The translations under genes were made by a program, and so were the position numbers. Below the pieces are notes generated by a model that saw nothing but the letters and a program-made list of their open reading frames with translations, was not told where the DNA came from and did not search any database. From NCBI GenBank assembly GCA_964537685.1, contig CAZICM010000024.1:1-64000 (forward strand): DNA of 64,000 nt, written 5' to 3'. Source of the stretch: CAZICM01 sp964537685. GTDB taxonomy: Bacteria; Myxococcota_A; Polyangia; Polyangiales; Polyangiaceae. Positions 34,672 through 44,119 of this stretch are shown in pieces; the first letter of the stretch is position 1, and every line of letters begins with the position of its first letter.

Positions 34672-35208
34672 CTATTTACCAGCGCGCTTTTCGTCCGCTT
34701 CGCTCTCAAACTCTTCGTCCAGCTCGTCCTCGCCCGCGCTCGCCTTCGATCCTGGCGTTGACGCGACACGCTTGCGTTCTTGGGTGTCGCCGCCCTCTTT
34801 CTTTTCCTCGGCCGGCGCATCGTTATCGGCCTCATAAAAAGCGCCCAACAGCCCGCCGATCATCGGCAGCGCCGTCATCGCCAGCATCCCCAGCGCGCCC
34901 CCCGCCGGAGCCAGAATCCCCAGCGCGGGCAGCATCATCCCCAGCCATTGCCGCGAAGCGAACATCATCCCCGCGCCCAAAAGCGCACCAAAAAAAGCCT
35001 TCGCCCCCGCCTCAATCTTCGCGTCCTTCGCCCAGATAGGCTTTCCCGCGATCAGACCAACCAAAACGCCCGTCAAGACAGCCGCCGGATACGCAAGCCA
35101 AGGCGTCAAAACGGCAAAACCAAGCTGAACAAGACCAAACCCGAGAAGCCCGCCCACAAGCAGACCTTTAATCAAACCAAACAGCAGGCGGCCGAGCATA
35201 GAGCTCAA
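34672..35208 (-). CDS. Small membrane protein with acidic cytoplasmic tail
   Basis: A 178-residue protein with about four hydrophobic segments (LLFGLIKGLLVGGLLGFGLV; WLAYPAAVLTGVLVGLIAG; AFFGALLGAGMMFASRQWLG; ALGMLAMTALPMIGGLLGAF) and a charged, acidic tail (EDELDEEFESEADEKRAGK). It lies six bases upstream of the deacetylase gene in the direction of transcription, so a shared role at the membrane is possible. No family is recognised. Confidence 0.65.
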   Translation of the reverse strand: MSSMLGRLLFGLIKGLLVGGLLGFGLVQLGFAVLTPWLAYPAAVLTGVLVGLIAGKPIWAKDAKIEAGAKAFFGALLGAGMMFASRQWLGMMLPALGILAPAGGALGMLAMTALPMIGGLLGAFYEADNDAPAEEKKEGGDTQERKRVASTPGSKASAGEDELDEEFESEADEKRAGK

Positions 35209-35310
35209 TGGATGTCATGGGGCTGTTCGATCATCAATAGAAATGGAGTAGCCTGCCGCCCGGCCAAAGTCCCAAAGCCCGTGAATTAAGGCTCGCAACC
35301 AAGACCGCCC

Positions 35311-36762
35311 TTGCTCTTCAACACGATCCAATACGCGCTTTTCTTCGCCGTTGCCTTTATCGGCTCGTGGGCGCTCGCGCGCCGTCTCTCGGGATGGCCT
35401 CGCCTGATCTTCTTGCTCATCCTCAGCTACGGCTTCTACGCCGCCTGGGATTTCCGCTATCTGCCGCTGATCTTCGGCTCGTCCACCGTCGACTTCTTCC
35501 TCGCCCGGGCTATCGGCAACGAACAAAACCCCCGCCGCCGAAAACTGATGCTTATCACCACGGTGGTCTTAAACCTCGGGTTTTTGGGCTTCTTTAAGTA
35601 TTGGAATTTCGCGCTCGATAACGTTCACGAACTGACAGCGCTGATCACATCCACTCCGGCGACCAAGCCCAGCGATGCCCTCAAAGTGCTGCTTCCGCCG
35701 GTAGGCATCTCGTTTTTCACCTTTGAATCGATGAGCTATGTCATCGATGTCTACCGGGGCGAACTACAGCCTCAAAAAAGCTATCTGCGCTATCTGCTCT
35801 TCGTTGCGTTTTTCCCGCATCTCGTCGCGGGCCCCATCGTCCGCCCCCGCGATCTATTGCCTCAATTCGAAGCTCCGCCCTCCCTCTCCGCGGATGATGG
35901 CTCGAGCGCCCTCTTTCTCATTGCCATCGGCTTAATCAAAAAAGTCGTTATCGCCGATCAGCTCGCCGTCAACCTGGTCGATCGCGTATTTGAGCGCCCG
36001 GAAAACTTCTCCGCGCTCGAAGTCCTGGCCGGCGTCTATGCCTACGCCGTGCAGATTTACTGCGATTTTTCGGGCTACACCGATATCGCCATCGGCTCCG
36101 CCCTGCTCTTGGGCGTGCGCTTTCCCAAAAACTTCGACTCGCCCTACAAAGCCGCGAATCTCAGCGATTTTTGGCGCCGCTGGCATATCTCCCTGTCCAC
36201 CTGGCTGCGCGACTATCTGTACATTCCCTTGGGCGGAAACCGCGGCTCCGAGCTGAAAACCTACCGCAATCTCATGCTCACGATGCTCTTGGGCGGTCTA
36301 TGGCATGGAGCCTCGTGGACTTTTGTGTTTTGGGGTTTCCTGCATGGAGCGGGCCTCGCCGTAACGCGCTATGTGCAACAGGCGAGGGGTGCAAACGCAA
36401 ACGCGAGACCGGCTTCCCTTCAGGGTTGGATGGGCCACGCCATCGGCGTCTTCTTCACCTTTCACTATGTGTGCCTGGCATGGATCTTCTTCCGCGCGCC
36501 CACCTTTAAACAGGCGTGGAGAGTCATCAAACAGATCGGCACGCTGAGCACCTTTCATCCCAATTTGCCGCCCTTTGTGGCTGGAATGCTGGCCCTCGGA
36601 CTCCTCTCCCACTACACCCCCGAAGGGCTCTACAACGGCCTGCGCCATCGCTTCGCGGCTCTGCCCGCGCCCGTTCAAGGATGCCTTTTGTTTGGCGTCG
36701 CGGTCATTCTGCACGAAGCGGCCAGCGCCGTATCGGTGCCTTTTGTGTATTTCCAATTCTAA
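35311..36762 (+). CDS. MBOAT-family membrane O-acyltransferase (AlgI type)
   Basis: A 483-residue polytopic protein beginning LFNTIQYALFFAVAFIGSWA, the usual AlgI-type start; this sets the start at TTG 35311. Conserved MBOAT features are present: QIYCDFSGYTDIAIGSALLL, FWRRWHISLSTWLRDYLYIP, GLWHGASWTFVFWGFLHGAG (with the catalytic His). Such enzymes transfer acetyl groups across the membrane to polysaccharides such as alginate or peptidoglycan, usually with an SGNH partner, which is not seen here. The following small lipoprotein gene starts after 3 bp. Confidence 0.9.
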   Translation: MLFNTIQYALFFAVAFIGSWALARRLSGWPRLIFLLILSYGFYAAWDFRYLPLIFGSSTVDFFLARAIGNEQNPRRRKLMLITTVVLNLGFLGFFKYWNFALDNVHELTALITSTPATKPSDALKVLLPPVGISFFTFESMSYVIDVYRGELQPQKSYLRYLLFVAFFPHLVAGPIVRPRDLLPQFEAPPSLSADDGSSALFLIAIGLIKKVVIADQLAVNLVDRVFERPENFSALEVLAGVYAYAVQIYCDFSGYTDIAIGSALLLGVRFPKNFDSPYKAANLSDFWRRWHISLSTWLRDYLYIPLGGNRGSELKTYRNLMLTMLLGGLWHGASWTFVFWGFLHGAGLAVTRYVQQARGANANARPASLQGWMGHAIGVFFTFHYVCLAWIFFRAPTFKQAWRVIKQIGTLSTFHPNLPPFVAGMLALGLLSHYTPEGLYNGLRHRFAALPAPVQGCLLFGVAVILHEAASAVSVPFVYFQF

Positions 36763-36765
36763 GGG

Positions 36766-37089
36766 ATGGCGATGGGATTTTCCCCTGCAAGACATACGCG
36801 CCGATACATCGCATCGCTGGCTGTATTGTGCGCGCCGATCAGCGCCTGCTATGCGACCCAGCACCCCGCGCTTCCCATGGTGCGCTACGAAGCCGAACGC
36901 GACCTCGACTGCGACCCCGCCGACATTCGCATCGAAGAAGAGCTTACCGGGTTTTTCACGGCCACCGGATGTGGACGCAGGGCCCGCTACCGCGCCGCCT
37001 GCGAAGGCTTGTCTTGCACGGTAAGCCCAGAAAACGGCCCTGCCATTCCATGGCGCGACCGTCCCCCGCCCACGCCGGTTCCTCAATAA
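36766..37089 (+). CDS. Small lipoprotein
   Basis: A 107-residue protein beginning three bases after the MBOAT stop, with AAGGG overlapping the ATG region; ATG 36772 is an alternative. The signal IASLAVLCAPISACYATQHP holds the lipobox ISAC. The mature part has four Cys (DLDCDPADI; GFFTATGCGRRARYRAACEG; LSCTVSP), likely two disulfides, and a Pro-rich end. Close coupling suggests that it works with the acyltransferase, but no family is recognised. Confidence 0.6.
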   Translation: MAMGFSPARHTRRYIASLAVLCAPISACYATQHPALPMVRYEAERDLDCDPADIRIEEELTGFFTATGCGRRARYRAACEGLSCTVSPENGPAIPWRDRPPPTPVPQ

Positions 37090-37201
37090 GCCTCAAGGCT
37101 TGACCTGCGCCTTCGAACTCCCTAAAACCAGCCACGCACAGGCTTTGAGCGCACCCGCTCGAGCGCATCCGAACGACTTCGTTTGCAGGACGCAAACTCC
37201 T

Positions 37202-37735
37202 ATGGCCTTCATCATCACGGAAAACTGCACGGGCTGCACCGCCTGCATCCGCCGCTGCCCCACCAACGCCATTACAGGCGAACGCAAGCTTCTTCACGTC
37301 ATCGATCCAGAGCTCTGCATCAACTGCGGAGCCTGCGGCGTCGTATGTCCCGACGAAGCCATCTATGACCACGAAGGCAATCTCTGCGAAATGCTCAAGC
37401 CCGCGGCGCGCCCCAAGGCTTATGTCGATCTTCAGTCCTGCGTGGGCTGCGAATGGTGCGTGTGGGCTTGCCCCTTCGACGCCTTGCAAATGGTGCCCCT
37501 CACAGGCAGCTCGCACTTCACCGTTTCAGAAGTCATCGCCAAAAAATGCGTAGGCTGCACCCTGTGCGAACTCGACTGCCCCTACGACGCCATTCATATC
37601 TTCCGGGGCGACTCGCCCAAGGCTGAAGCGCAAATCGAACGCAACGCCCGTTTTGAAGAAGAAATCGGCGCCCGGCCACCTCAGTCGACGGAACAGCCCA
37701 TCGCGTCCGCCGATGACGACGAGAAGGCAGCGTGA
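37202..37735 (+). CDS. Ferredoxin with four [4Fe-4S] cluster motifs
   Basis: ATG 37202 begins AFIITENCTGCTACIRRCP. There are four complete CxxCxxCxxxCP motifs in 177 residues: CTGCTACIRRCP, CINCGACGVVCP, CVGCEWCVWACP and CVGCTLCELDCP, so up to four [4Fe-4S] clusters. The first two resemble the common 2[4Fe-4S] ferredoxin (FdxA/NifH-like partner); the second pair seems to be a duplication with a different spacer. The frame is open back to 37100 but without start features. It overlaps the next gene by four bases (GTGA), which points to a working pair. Confidence 0.88.
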   Translation: MAFIITENCTGCTACIRRCPTNAITGERKLLHVIDPELCINCGACGVVCPDEAIYDHEGNLCEMLKPAARPKAYVDLQSCVGCEWCVWACPFDALQMVPLTGSSHFTVSEVIAKKCVGCTLCELDCPYDAIHIFRGDSPKAEAQIERNARFEEEIGARPPQSTEQPIASADDDEKAA

Positions 37736-38214
37736 CAGCCGAACCGGCGGCGGCGCCCAAGAAGCGCAAGAAGAAGCGCGCAGAAGCGCCAAACCCGCCG
37801 AAAGCGGCTGAAACGGCCGATACCCGCGCGGGATGGCCTGCCTTTGCCAAGCATTTTCCCGACCACCCCGAAATTGAACGGCTTGTCAATGCCTTTGAAG
37901 AGGGCAACTACGCCTTGGTGCGAACGGATGCGGCGCGGCTTATCGAAACGATGAAAGCGCTGCCGGAAACCGAAACCAAGCCATCGAAGCCGTCAAAAGC
38001 GCAAGAAAAAGCGCAAGAAGAAGCCGAAGGCGCCGCATCGCTGCCCAAAATGCCCAAACCCAGCGCAGAGCAGCGCAAAGAAATCCAGAAAGCCGCGGCC
38101 GAACTACTAACCCGCATCGAACCGCCGAAACTCTCGGTGTACATGCTGCTGGGATCGATGCTGCTTTTGGTGTTTCTGGCCCTCTGGTACTGGACCCACC
38201 CCCAACATCCCTAA
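37732..38214 (+). CDS. Tail-anchored protein coupled to the ferredoxin
   Basis: A GTG start overlaps the ferredoxin stop by four bases. The protein has a Lys/Ala/Pro-rich N-terminus (KKRKKKRAEAPNPPKAAE), a small helical part with HPEIERLVNAFEEGNYALVR, a low-complexity linker, and one C-terminal membrane helix (VYMLLGSMLLLVFLALWYW). It is likely to be tail-anchored with the soluble part in the cytoplasm. It could hold the ferredoxin near a membrane electron carrier; this is an inference from the coupling. Confidence 0.65.
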   Translation: MTAEPAAAPKKRKKKRAEAPNPPKAAETADTRAGWPAFAKHFPDHPEIERLVNAFEEGNYALVRTDAARLIETMKALPETETKPSKPSKAQEKAQEEAEGAASLPKMPKPSAEQRKEIQKAAAELLTRIEPPKLSVYMLLGSMLLLVFLALWYWTHPQHP

Positions 38215-38365
38215 TCGATTCCACTTACCGCGCCGAACGCTTTCCGTTACGTGAGCACTTTCACGTATCAAGATCGGTCGGAAGTAGACATCCGGCCTCA
38301 TTTGGCCGATGGAATAAGTCGGCCCAATCAACAGGCGCCCTCGATGAGCGCTCGATCCAGCGGAA

Positions 38366-39463
38366 ATGCCGATGAATTACTGGGACTACATTCGTGTTGA
38401 GGATTTGCTCAAGCTTCAGGACGGCATCGATCGCGATGAGAGCAATATCTCCAAAGACGAGCTTTTATTTATCGTCGTCCATCAGATTTACGAGCTCTGG
38501 TTCAAAGTTGTTTTGCGCGAGCTGACGACGGCGCGCGATCTCTTTCAGCAGCGCCCTGTCCCCGATATGGAGCTTGCATCCGCGGTACGTTCCTTAAAGC
38601 GCGTGGTGACGATTTTCGACCAAGCGGTGAACCATTTTAAAGTCATCGAGACCCTCACCACGCGCGACTATCTCGAATTCCGCGACCGGCTCATCCACGC
38701 GAGCGGCTTTCAATCGGCGCAACTGCGCGAGATCGAGATCTTGGTGGGCCTCGACGATCGCATTCGCATTCCCTACGGCCGCGTCGACTACAAAGACATG
38801 CTGAGGGAAAAGGACGGCGGCAAATCGCCTGCGCTTGAACGCGTGGAACAGCGCATCGCAGACGGTCCAAGCCTCAAGACCGTCATCTACGAATGGCTCT
38901 CGCGCACACCCATCGAAGGCTCGGACAACACCGAATCCTCCGATCGTTTTGTTGAAGCCTTTATCAAAGCCTACCGCTCCGAAAACAAGCGCCGCATCAA
39001 ACTCGCCGCCAAAGACGCGCCCCAATCGATGGACACGGAAATGCTCAAAGAACGCTTTGAGCGCGACGCCAAGCACGCGGAGAATTTCCTGCGGGCCACC
39101 GACGACGCTGAAATTGACGCGGAGACGCGGGCATTCCGCAAACGGGTAAGGGCGGGCATCTTATTTTTGGAGAGCTATCGCGAACTACCCCGGCTGGCCT
39201 GGCCGCGCGAATTGATAGACACCATTATTGAAATGGAACAATCGATGATCTTATGGCGGCAGCGCCATGCGCGGATGGTGGAGCGGGTCATTGGGCGCCG
39301 GACGGGCACAGGCGGCTCAACGGGTGTTGATTATTTAGAGCAGACAGCCGAGCGTTACCGCATCTTTGGCGACATTTGGATGGTACGCAGCTTATTGCTT
39401 CGCAAGGCCAAAGTGCCTCTTATCGAGAACACCGACGAGTACCGATTCCGGGTTGAGGACTAA
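38366..39463 (+). CDS. kynA: Tryptophan 2,3-dioxygenase
   Basis: The heme enzyme that opens the indole ring of tryptophan to N-formylkynurenine. Typical motifs are seen: NYWDYIRVEDLLKLQDGI at the start, ELLFIVVHQIYELWFKVVL (active-site His and the FxxVHQxYELWF signature), RDRLIHASGFQSAQLREIEI, LWRQRHARMVERVIGRRTGT (proximal heme His) and GGSTGVDYLEQTA. At 365 residues it is longer than most bacterial forms (about 260-300); the extra residues fall in the middle (about 160-270). No kynureninase or formamidase gene is nearby. The GTG of the next gene lies one base after the stop. Confidence 0.93.
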   Translation: MPMNYWDYIRVEDLLKLQDGIDRDESNISKDELLFIVVHQIYELWFKVVLRELTTARDLFQQRPVPDMELASAVRSLKRVVTIFDQAVNHFKVIETLTTRDYLEFRDRLIHASGFQSAQLREIEILVGLDDRIRIPYGRVDYKDMLREKDGGKSPALERVEQRIADGPSLKTVIYEWLSRTPIEGSDNTESSDRFVEAFIKAYRSENKRRIKLAAKDAPQSMDTEMLKERFERDAKHAENFLRATDDAEIDAETRAFRKRVRAGILFLESYRELPRLAWPRELIDTIIEMEQSMILWRQRHARMVERVIGRRTGTGGSTGVDYLEQTAERYRIFGDIWMVRSLLLRKAKVPLIENTDEYRFRVED

Positions 39464-39464
39464 G

Positions 39465-41507
39465 GTGTCAGCTTCGCTTAAACACCATTACCTTCGGATA
39501 GACGCCCGATCGCTCGGGCTCTTTCGTATTTTCTTTGGCTTTGTTTTAATCGGCGATTTATTTCGGCGCTGGAAATATCTGAGCGAATTCTATTCCAACG
39601 ACGGCATATTGCCCAATCACAATCATTTATTTAATTTAATTCAAAAAGGCTCCGATCAAGTCTTTAGCGTTTACCACGCATTTTCGAGCCGCGGAGAAAA
39701 TCATTTCGCCTTTTTAGTAACGCTGATCATTTATTTTTTATTTTTGATCGGATTTAAAACGAGAATCTTTCACGCCCTATCGCTGGTATGCCTAATCAGC
39801 CTGGGCGCGCGGAATATATTGCTGGAGAACGCCGGCAATTACGCGGCGATAGCGATTTTGGCGTTTACGCTGTTTTTACCCTGCGGAAGCCGTTTTGCCA
39901 TCGATTCGCTGCGCGCTTCCATGGAACGCGAGCCCGAAAAAACCGACACCGATCTCAATCGCCGCACCCCTGAAAACGAAGCCCTGCTCCAAGCTCAGCG
40001 AGGCCCCGGCTTTTCGCCCTTAAGCCTTGCGGCATTGGCCGTTCAGCTTCAAATCGCGATTATTTTTATTTGTTCGGCGCTTTCGCACAATGGCGCCGCG
40101 TGGAAAGATGGAAGCGCCGTCTATTATGCGCTCCAAAACGATCGAATTGCAGGCTGTTTAGGCGCTCTATTGAATCCGGCGCCGCCGCCTGTGCTCCGCG
40201 GGCTGACTTATCTGCTGTACGGCGCCGAATGGTTCATTCCGCTATTGATTCTATTGCCCGCTCCCCGAAGGCCCGCAAGGCTGCTCGCCGCTTGGATGGT
40301 TGGCATCTACGGCCTATTGCATGGCCTTTTATTTTCCTTTGGCCTCTATGGCTATGCCCTATGCGCCGCGGCTCCCCTGCTTCTCAATACAGATGTATGG
40401 GAAGCCTATTGCAAGGTATTTCAGCCCAAACGCGCGCGCACCATTATTTACGATTCCGATTGCGGCGTTTGCCTTTGGATCGCCCGTTTGCTCAAGCGCT
40501 CCGACTTACGCGGCCAATTGGCCTTTCAGGGCAATCACCGCACAGACGTGCTCCTCGTCCGCAAGGCCGACGGCTCCATCGGCGAAAAAGAATGGCCGTC
40601 CAGCATAAAACCCGAAATCACCAACAATACGGTTGTGGTGGTGATGGCCGACGGGACAATCTACACCAAAAGCCGCGCCGTCGCCGAAGCCCTGCGGCCT
40701 CTATTCTTTGGCTGGATCAAAGCTTGGCCCCTGCTCATTCCAGGGCTTTCCGGGCTCTTCGACAAACTCTACGATGCCTTTGCCACACGCCGCCACCGGG
40801 TCAGCGAACTCCTGGGCATGGGCGTTTGCGGCGTTCCCCAGGAAGAAGACGGCGCCAGCCCGGACGACAGCGCCAATTCAATCGAAGTCGCGCCCTTCAC
40901 CCAACAAATACGGCGCCTTCGGGCCGGCTTGCGCGAGATTCTCGCGGCAATTGTCTTTGCCGCCATGATCGTCCAAAGCGCCGCGGCCAATCCCCTACCC
41001 ATTTCCGCATCAATTCCCCAAAACAAAACCCTTATCGCCGTCGCCACCTGGCCCCGGATGCTCGCCAAGTGGAACGTACTCTCCCCCGAACCACCCAGGG
41101 AAAACAGCGCTTTTGTCATCGATGCCCAGACCAAAAACGGCCTCGCGCTCGATTTGCTCACCGGCAAAGAGCCCGCGCTCAGCCCGGCGCTCAGGCGGGG
41201 ACACAACATGGGCCAATTGTGGACGGACTTTTTCGACCGCATGCGCGAAAAAGACATGCTGCTGTTTCAAAAAGCCTTCCGCGATTTTCTGGGCAAGGGC
41301 GGCATTGCCTATTTCCCGGCCAATCCGGCCGATCCCCTGATTGGCTACGATGCCTATTGGATTGTCACGCCCATCCCCGAACCGGGGGCTCCCAAGCCCA
41401 CCGAAGACGGCAAGCGGGAAAAGCTATGGACCCATGCGCGGGGCGGAAAACTGAGCGCTGAAAGCAAGGCGCCTCAGGTACGGCCGGGCCTCATTCAACC
41501 TAAATGA
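39465..41507 (+). CDS. HTTM (VKGC-like) membrane protein with DCC1 thiol domain, copy 1
   Basis: GTG 39465, one base past the dioxygenase stop, starts a protein whose first 310 residues match the HTTM family (ARSLGLFRIFFGFVLIGDLF; YHAFSSRGENHF; LLENAGNYAAIAILAFTLFL; IYGLLHGLLFSFGLYGYALC). HTTM is related to vitamin K-dependent gamma-carboxylase. Next comes a DCC1/DUF393 thiol-disulfide domain with IIYDSDCGVCLWIARLLKRS (C333 and C336), then a membrane helix and a periplasmic tail (RMLAKWNVLSPEPP). The frame is open upstream, but inside the dioxygenase gene. Redox or lipid modification is possible; the substrate is unknown. Confidence 0.8.
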   Translation: MSASLKHHYLRIDARSLGLFRIFFGFVLIGDLFRRWKYLSEFYSNDGILPNHNHLFNLIQKGSDQVFSVYHAFSSRGENHFAFLVTLIIYFLFLIGFKTRIFHALSLVCLISLGARNILLENAGNYAAIAILAFTLFLPCGSRFAIDSLRASMEREPEKTDTDLNRRTPENEALLQAQRGPGFSPLSLAALAVQLQIAIIFICSALSHNGAAWKDGSAVYYALQNDRIAGCLGALLNPAPPPVLRGLTYLLYGAEWFIPLLILLPAPRRPARLLAAWMVGIYGLLHGLLFSFGLYGYALCAAAPLLLNTDVWEAYCKVFQPKRARTIIYDSDCGVCLWIARLLKRSDLRGQLAFQGNHRTDVLLVRKADGSIGEKEWPSSIKPEITNNTVVVVMADGTIYTKSRAVAEALRPLFFGWIKAWPLLIPGLSGLFDKLYDAFATRRHRVSELLGMGVCGVPQEEDGASPDDSANSIEVAPFTQQIRRLRAGLREILAAIVFAAMIVQSAAANPLPISASIPQNKTLIAVATWPRMLAKWNVLSPEPPRENSAFVIDAQTKNGLALDLLTGKEPALSPALRRGHNMGQLWTDFFDRMREKDMLLFQKAFRDFLGKGGIAYFPANPADPLIGYDAYWIVTPIPEPGAPKPTEDGKREKLWTHARGGKLSAESKAPQVRPGLIQPK

Positions 41508-41529
41508 GCCATCTAAATGAGGCCACGAT

Positions 41530-43707
41530 ATGCCCCCGAATGAACTACCGGAAGCCGAGACCGACAAAGAGCCTGAAGCGGCAAAAGAGCCAGAACCAGC
41601 GCAGGAACCCGAAGCGGCAAAAGTGCCAGAACCCCAAAAAGAAAGCTTTCGCGAGCGGATGCGGAGGCGGGGCCGATTTATCCGCGAGCATTATTTTCCC
41701 ATCGATCCCCGGACGGTGGGCCTCTTTCGGCTGCTTCACGGCTTTTTACTGACGGCCGACTGTATACGCCGCTGGAAAGAGGCGCGCTGGTTTTATTCAA
41801 ACTCCGGCGTGTTAACCAACCACTATCATCTCTACGCGCCGAGCAGCGACTACAATTTTAGTATTTACCATGCATTTTCATCGCTACCTGAAGTTCACAT
41901 CGCCTTTGCCATTTCGGCGCTTATTTATTTTTGCTATTTTATCGGATGGCATGCCCGGCTCTTTTCAATTCTATCGTTTATCCTCGTAACCAGCCTGGAC
42001 AACCGCCTCGTGATGGTTGAAAACGGCGGGTATGTGGTTGTGAACCTGGTTGGGCTCTACGCCATGTTTTTACCGACGGATCGGCGATTTTCGATCGATG
42101 CATGGCTGCGGTCGATGCGCGGGAAAAAAGAAAAGAATCTCGATCAAATCAATGAACGATACCGTCCCGCCCGCGAAAGCGAACCTTTTGTTTCGTCCAT
42201 TGTATTCTTGGCGGTGCTCAATTTTGCCATCGTCTATTTCTTTAATGTTGTCAATAAATCTGGACGAATTTGGCGGGACGGCGACACGGTTCACTATGTT
42301 TTACACCTCAACCGGATGGTCACGGGGCTAGCGGTCTTTTTTAGAGAAATCCTTCCGTATTCCGTCACCAAAATTCTCACCTACGCCGTCCTCGCAATAG
42401 AAGGCGTGCTGGTGCCATTTATTTTATCGCCTTATGCCCGCCGCTACACCCGCCCCTTCGCCATGATAGGTGTCGCGCTGATTCACACAGCCTTTGGCAT
42501 CATGTTCAGGCTAGGGCCATTTTCATGGTTTATGATCTGCTGGTCGTTTTTATTGCCCGTCGCCGCGAATTGGGACGATCTTGCATCGTGGTATAAGCGC
42601 CGCGCATCTGAACGGATTGTCGTCATTGACGCTAAAAATGCGCTTTCTTTTTTCTTTGCGCGCCTGCTTTCCCGGGCTGATTTGCTCGATCTGCTTCGTT
42701 TTGAAGCCCATCCCGACGACGCAAAAGAACCCGCCGAGCTTTTATATGTACGCGATCCGAAGAGCGGAACGATTTATAAAAATGGCGCTGCTATCAAAGA
42801 AATTCTTCAAGCCCTCCCGGCTGGAAAAATCATCCGGCCCTTCTTTGGCATCATTACACTAGGATTGTCGGGCAAATTATTGCAATGGGCATCGCCTCGC
42901 CGCGAATCCTTGGCGTCTTATTTTGGGCTTCGTATTCCGCCCCAAGGCGCCGAAGTTGGCGAACAGCCCCAGAGCCCGCTGATGAAAAAAGCCTCGCGCA
43001 TCCGGCATTTGGCGAGAGAAACGCTGGTCGCCTATTTGGGTATTTGCTTTTTCTGGCAAGCCCTCGCCGAAAATAAAAATGTCCCCGCCATCCGGGGCGA
43101 ACAAAAAATACCCGAACAATTCAGGGCCAACTGGGATAAAATCGGCAAAACCCTTCATCTTCCCCTGCCCAAGCTCCCCGAAAAATATTCCTTTCCCCAG
43201 CGTGTTCAAACCCTGGCCGAACAGCCTTGGTTTATTCAGGCCACCATTCAATATCCGCGCGTCTTTCAAGGATGGGGCATGTTTGCGCCCAACCCTATTA
43301 CCGAGGACGGCGTAATCGCCATCGACGCCTATACCTTGGATGGACGCCGTGTCGATCCATTTACCAACAAAGAGCCCGATTTAGATCTTACGGATTCCAA
43401 AGGCGAAGGCTTAAATCAAATTTGGCAGGACTACTTCAACCGGATACGGCTGGACCGCAATAAAAAATTCCGAAAGCCGCTTAAAGATTATCTATTGAAT
43501 TGGCATCTCGAAACCGGGCGCCCCGGCGATGAACTCGTGGCCTTCGATGTCTATTGGGTAACGGATAAATGCCCCAAACTAGGCGAAAAGAAGCCTTACG
43601 ACAATAAAACCATCGCCATTTTAACCTACCGCAAGCCCAACTATAAAGCCCCGCCGGGACATCCCGTGATTCCCCCGCCTCCTAAAGAGGAAAGCGCAGG
43701 AAACTAA
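41530..43707 (+). CDS. HTTM (VKGC-like) membrane protein, copy 2, with degenerate DCC1 domain
   Basis: A paralogue of the previous gene, 22 bp downstream. It has an acidic Pro/Glu/Lys repeat at the N-terminus (EPEAAKEPEPAQEPEAAKVP), the HTTM membrane part (TVGLFRLLHGFLLTADCIRR; VENGGYVVVNLVGLYAMFLP), then a DCC1-like domain in which the CxxC motif is lost (VVIDAKNALSFFFARLLSRA, where copy 1 has DSDCGVC). The tail includes QYPRVFQGWGMFAPNPITED, shared in layout with copy 1. It is likely that the two act together, copy 1 as the redox-active partner; this is an inference. Confidence 0.78.
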   Translation: MPPNELPEAETDKEPEAAKEPEPAQEPEAAKVPEPQKESFRERMRRRGRFIREHYFPIDPRTVGLFRLLHGFLLTADCIRRWKEARWFYSNSGVLTNHYHLYAPSSDYNFSIYHAFSSLPEVHIAFAISALIYFCYFIGWHARLFSILSFILVTSLDNRLVMVENGGYVVVNLVGLYAMFLPTDRRFSIDAWLRSMRGKKEKNLDQINERYRPARESEPFVSSIVFLAVLNFAIVYFFNVVNKSGRIWRDGDTVHYVLHLNRMVTGLAVFFREILPYSVTKILTYAVLAIEGVLVPFILSPYARRYTRPFAMIGVALIHTAFGIMFRLGPFSWFMICWSFLLPVAANWDDLASWYKRRASERIVVIDAKNALSFFFARLLSRADLLDLLRFEAHPDDAKEPAELLYVRDPKSGTIYKNGAAIKEILQALPAGKIIRPFFGIITLGLSGKLLQWASPRRESLASYFGLRIPPQGAEVGEQPQSPLMKKASRIRHLARETLVAYLGICFFWQALAENKNVPAIRGEQKIPEQFRANWDKIGKTLHLPLPKLPEKYSFPQRVQTLAEQPWFIQATIQYPRVFQGWGMFAPNPITEDGVIAIDAYTLDGRRVDPFTNKEPDLDLTDSKGEGLNQIWQDYFNRIRLDRNKKFRKPLKDYLLNWHLETGRPGDELVAFDVYWVTDKCPKLGEKKPYDNKTIAILTYRKPNYKAPPGHPVIPPPPKEESAGN

Positions 43708-43816
43708 TTATGGGGGTATGAAATAGGCACGAAAAGCTTTACGTTGTAGCGGACATGCGGACGGGCTTCACAAAAATCTTACACCTTTCAACACCTTAGG
43801 GTATACACTCCGCGCC

Positions 43817-44116
43817 ATGTCCAACAAAGCTCTCTTCGCTAAAGAAAGCGGCAAGCTCATTATGCGCCTCAGCGACGGACAACTCGCTGATTTGGTCGAC
43901 CTGCTCGAAGAAGAAACGCCTCACGATCGCGATTACTATATCGATGACAGCGTTATCGCCTTCCTCGAAGAAAAAGGCGCCGATGCCGCGCTCATCGCTG
44001 GATTGCGCAAGGCGCTGGGCGCCCGGGGCGCTCCCGACGAAAGGTTTGCAACGGGGCACTCACTTCCAGAAGAGGGGCTGGATGTGGTGTGGCGCGAGAT
44101 CGATTCAGAGGAATAA
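43817..44116 (+). CDS. Small acidic protein coupled to a subtilase
   Basis: A 99-residue acidic protein, mostly helical (LSDGQLADLVDLLEEETPHD; DSVIAFLEEKGADAALIAGL), ending in VVWREIDSEE. No signal peptide is present. The stop is three bases before the GTG of the subtilase gene, so they are one unit. I do not recognise a named family, although this kind of small acidic partner is often found beside cytoplasmic proteases in conflict-type systems. An inhibitor or adaptor role is inferred. Confidence 0.65.
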   Translation: MSNKALFAKESGKLIMRLSDGQLADLVDLLEEETPHDRDYYIDDSVIAFLEEKGADAALIAGLRKALGARGAPDERFATGHSLPEEGLDVVWREIDSEE

Positions 44117-44119
44117 AGC

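Noticed and set aside
40070..41461. 463-residue open frame on the plus strand
   Set aside because: It is an alternative frame of the first HTTM gene, very Arg/Pro-rich, with no membrane helices or motifs.
43760..43800. Promoter before the small acidic gene (TTACAC with TATACA)
   Set aside because: The spacing is 17 bases, but the -35 element matches only two of six bases; too weak to list.
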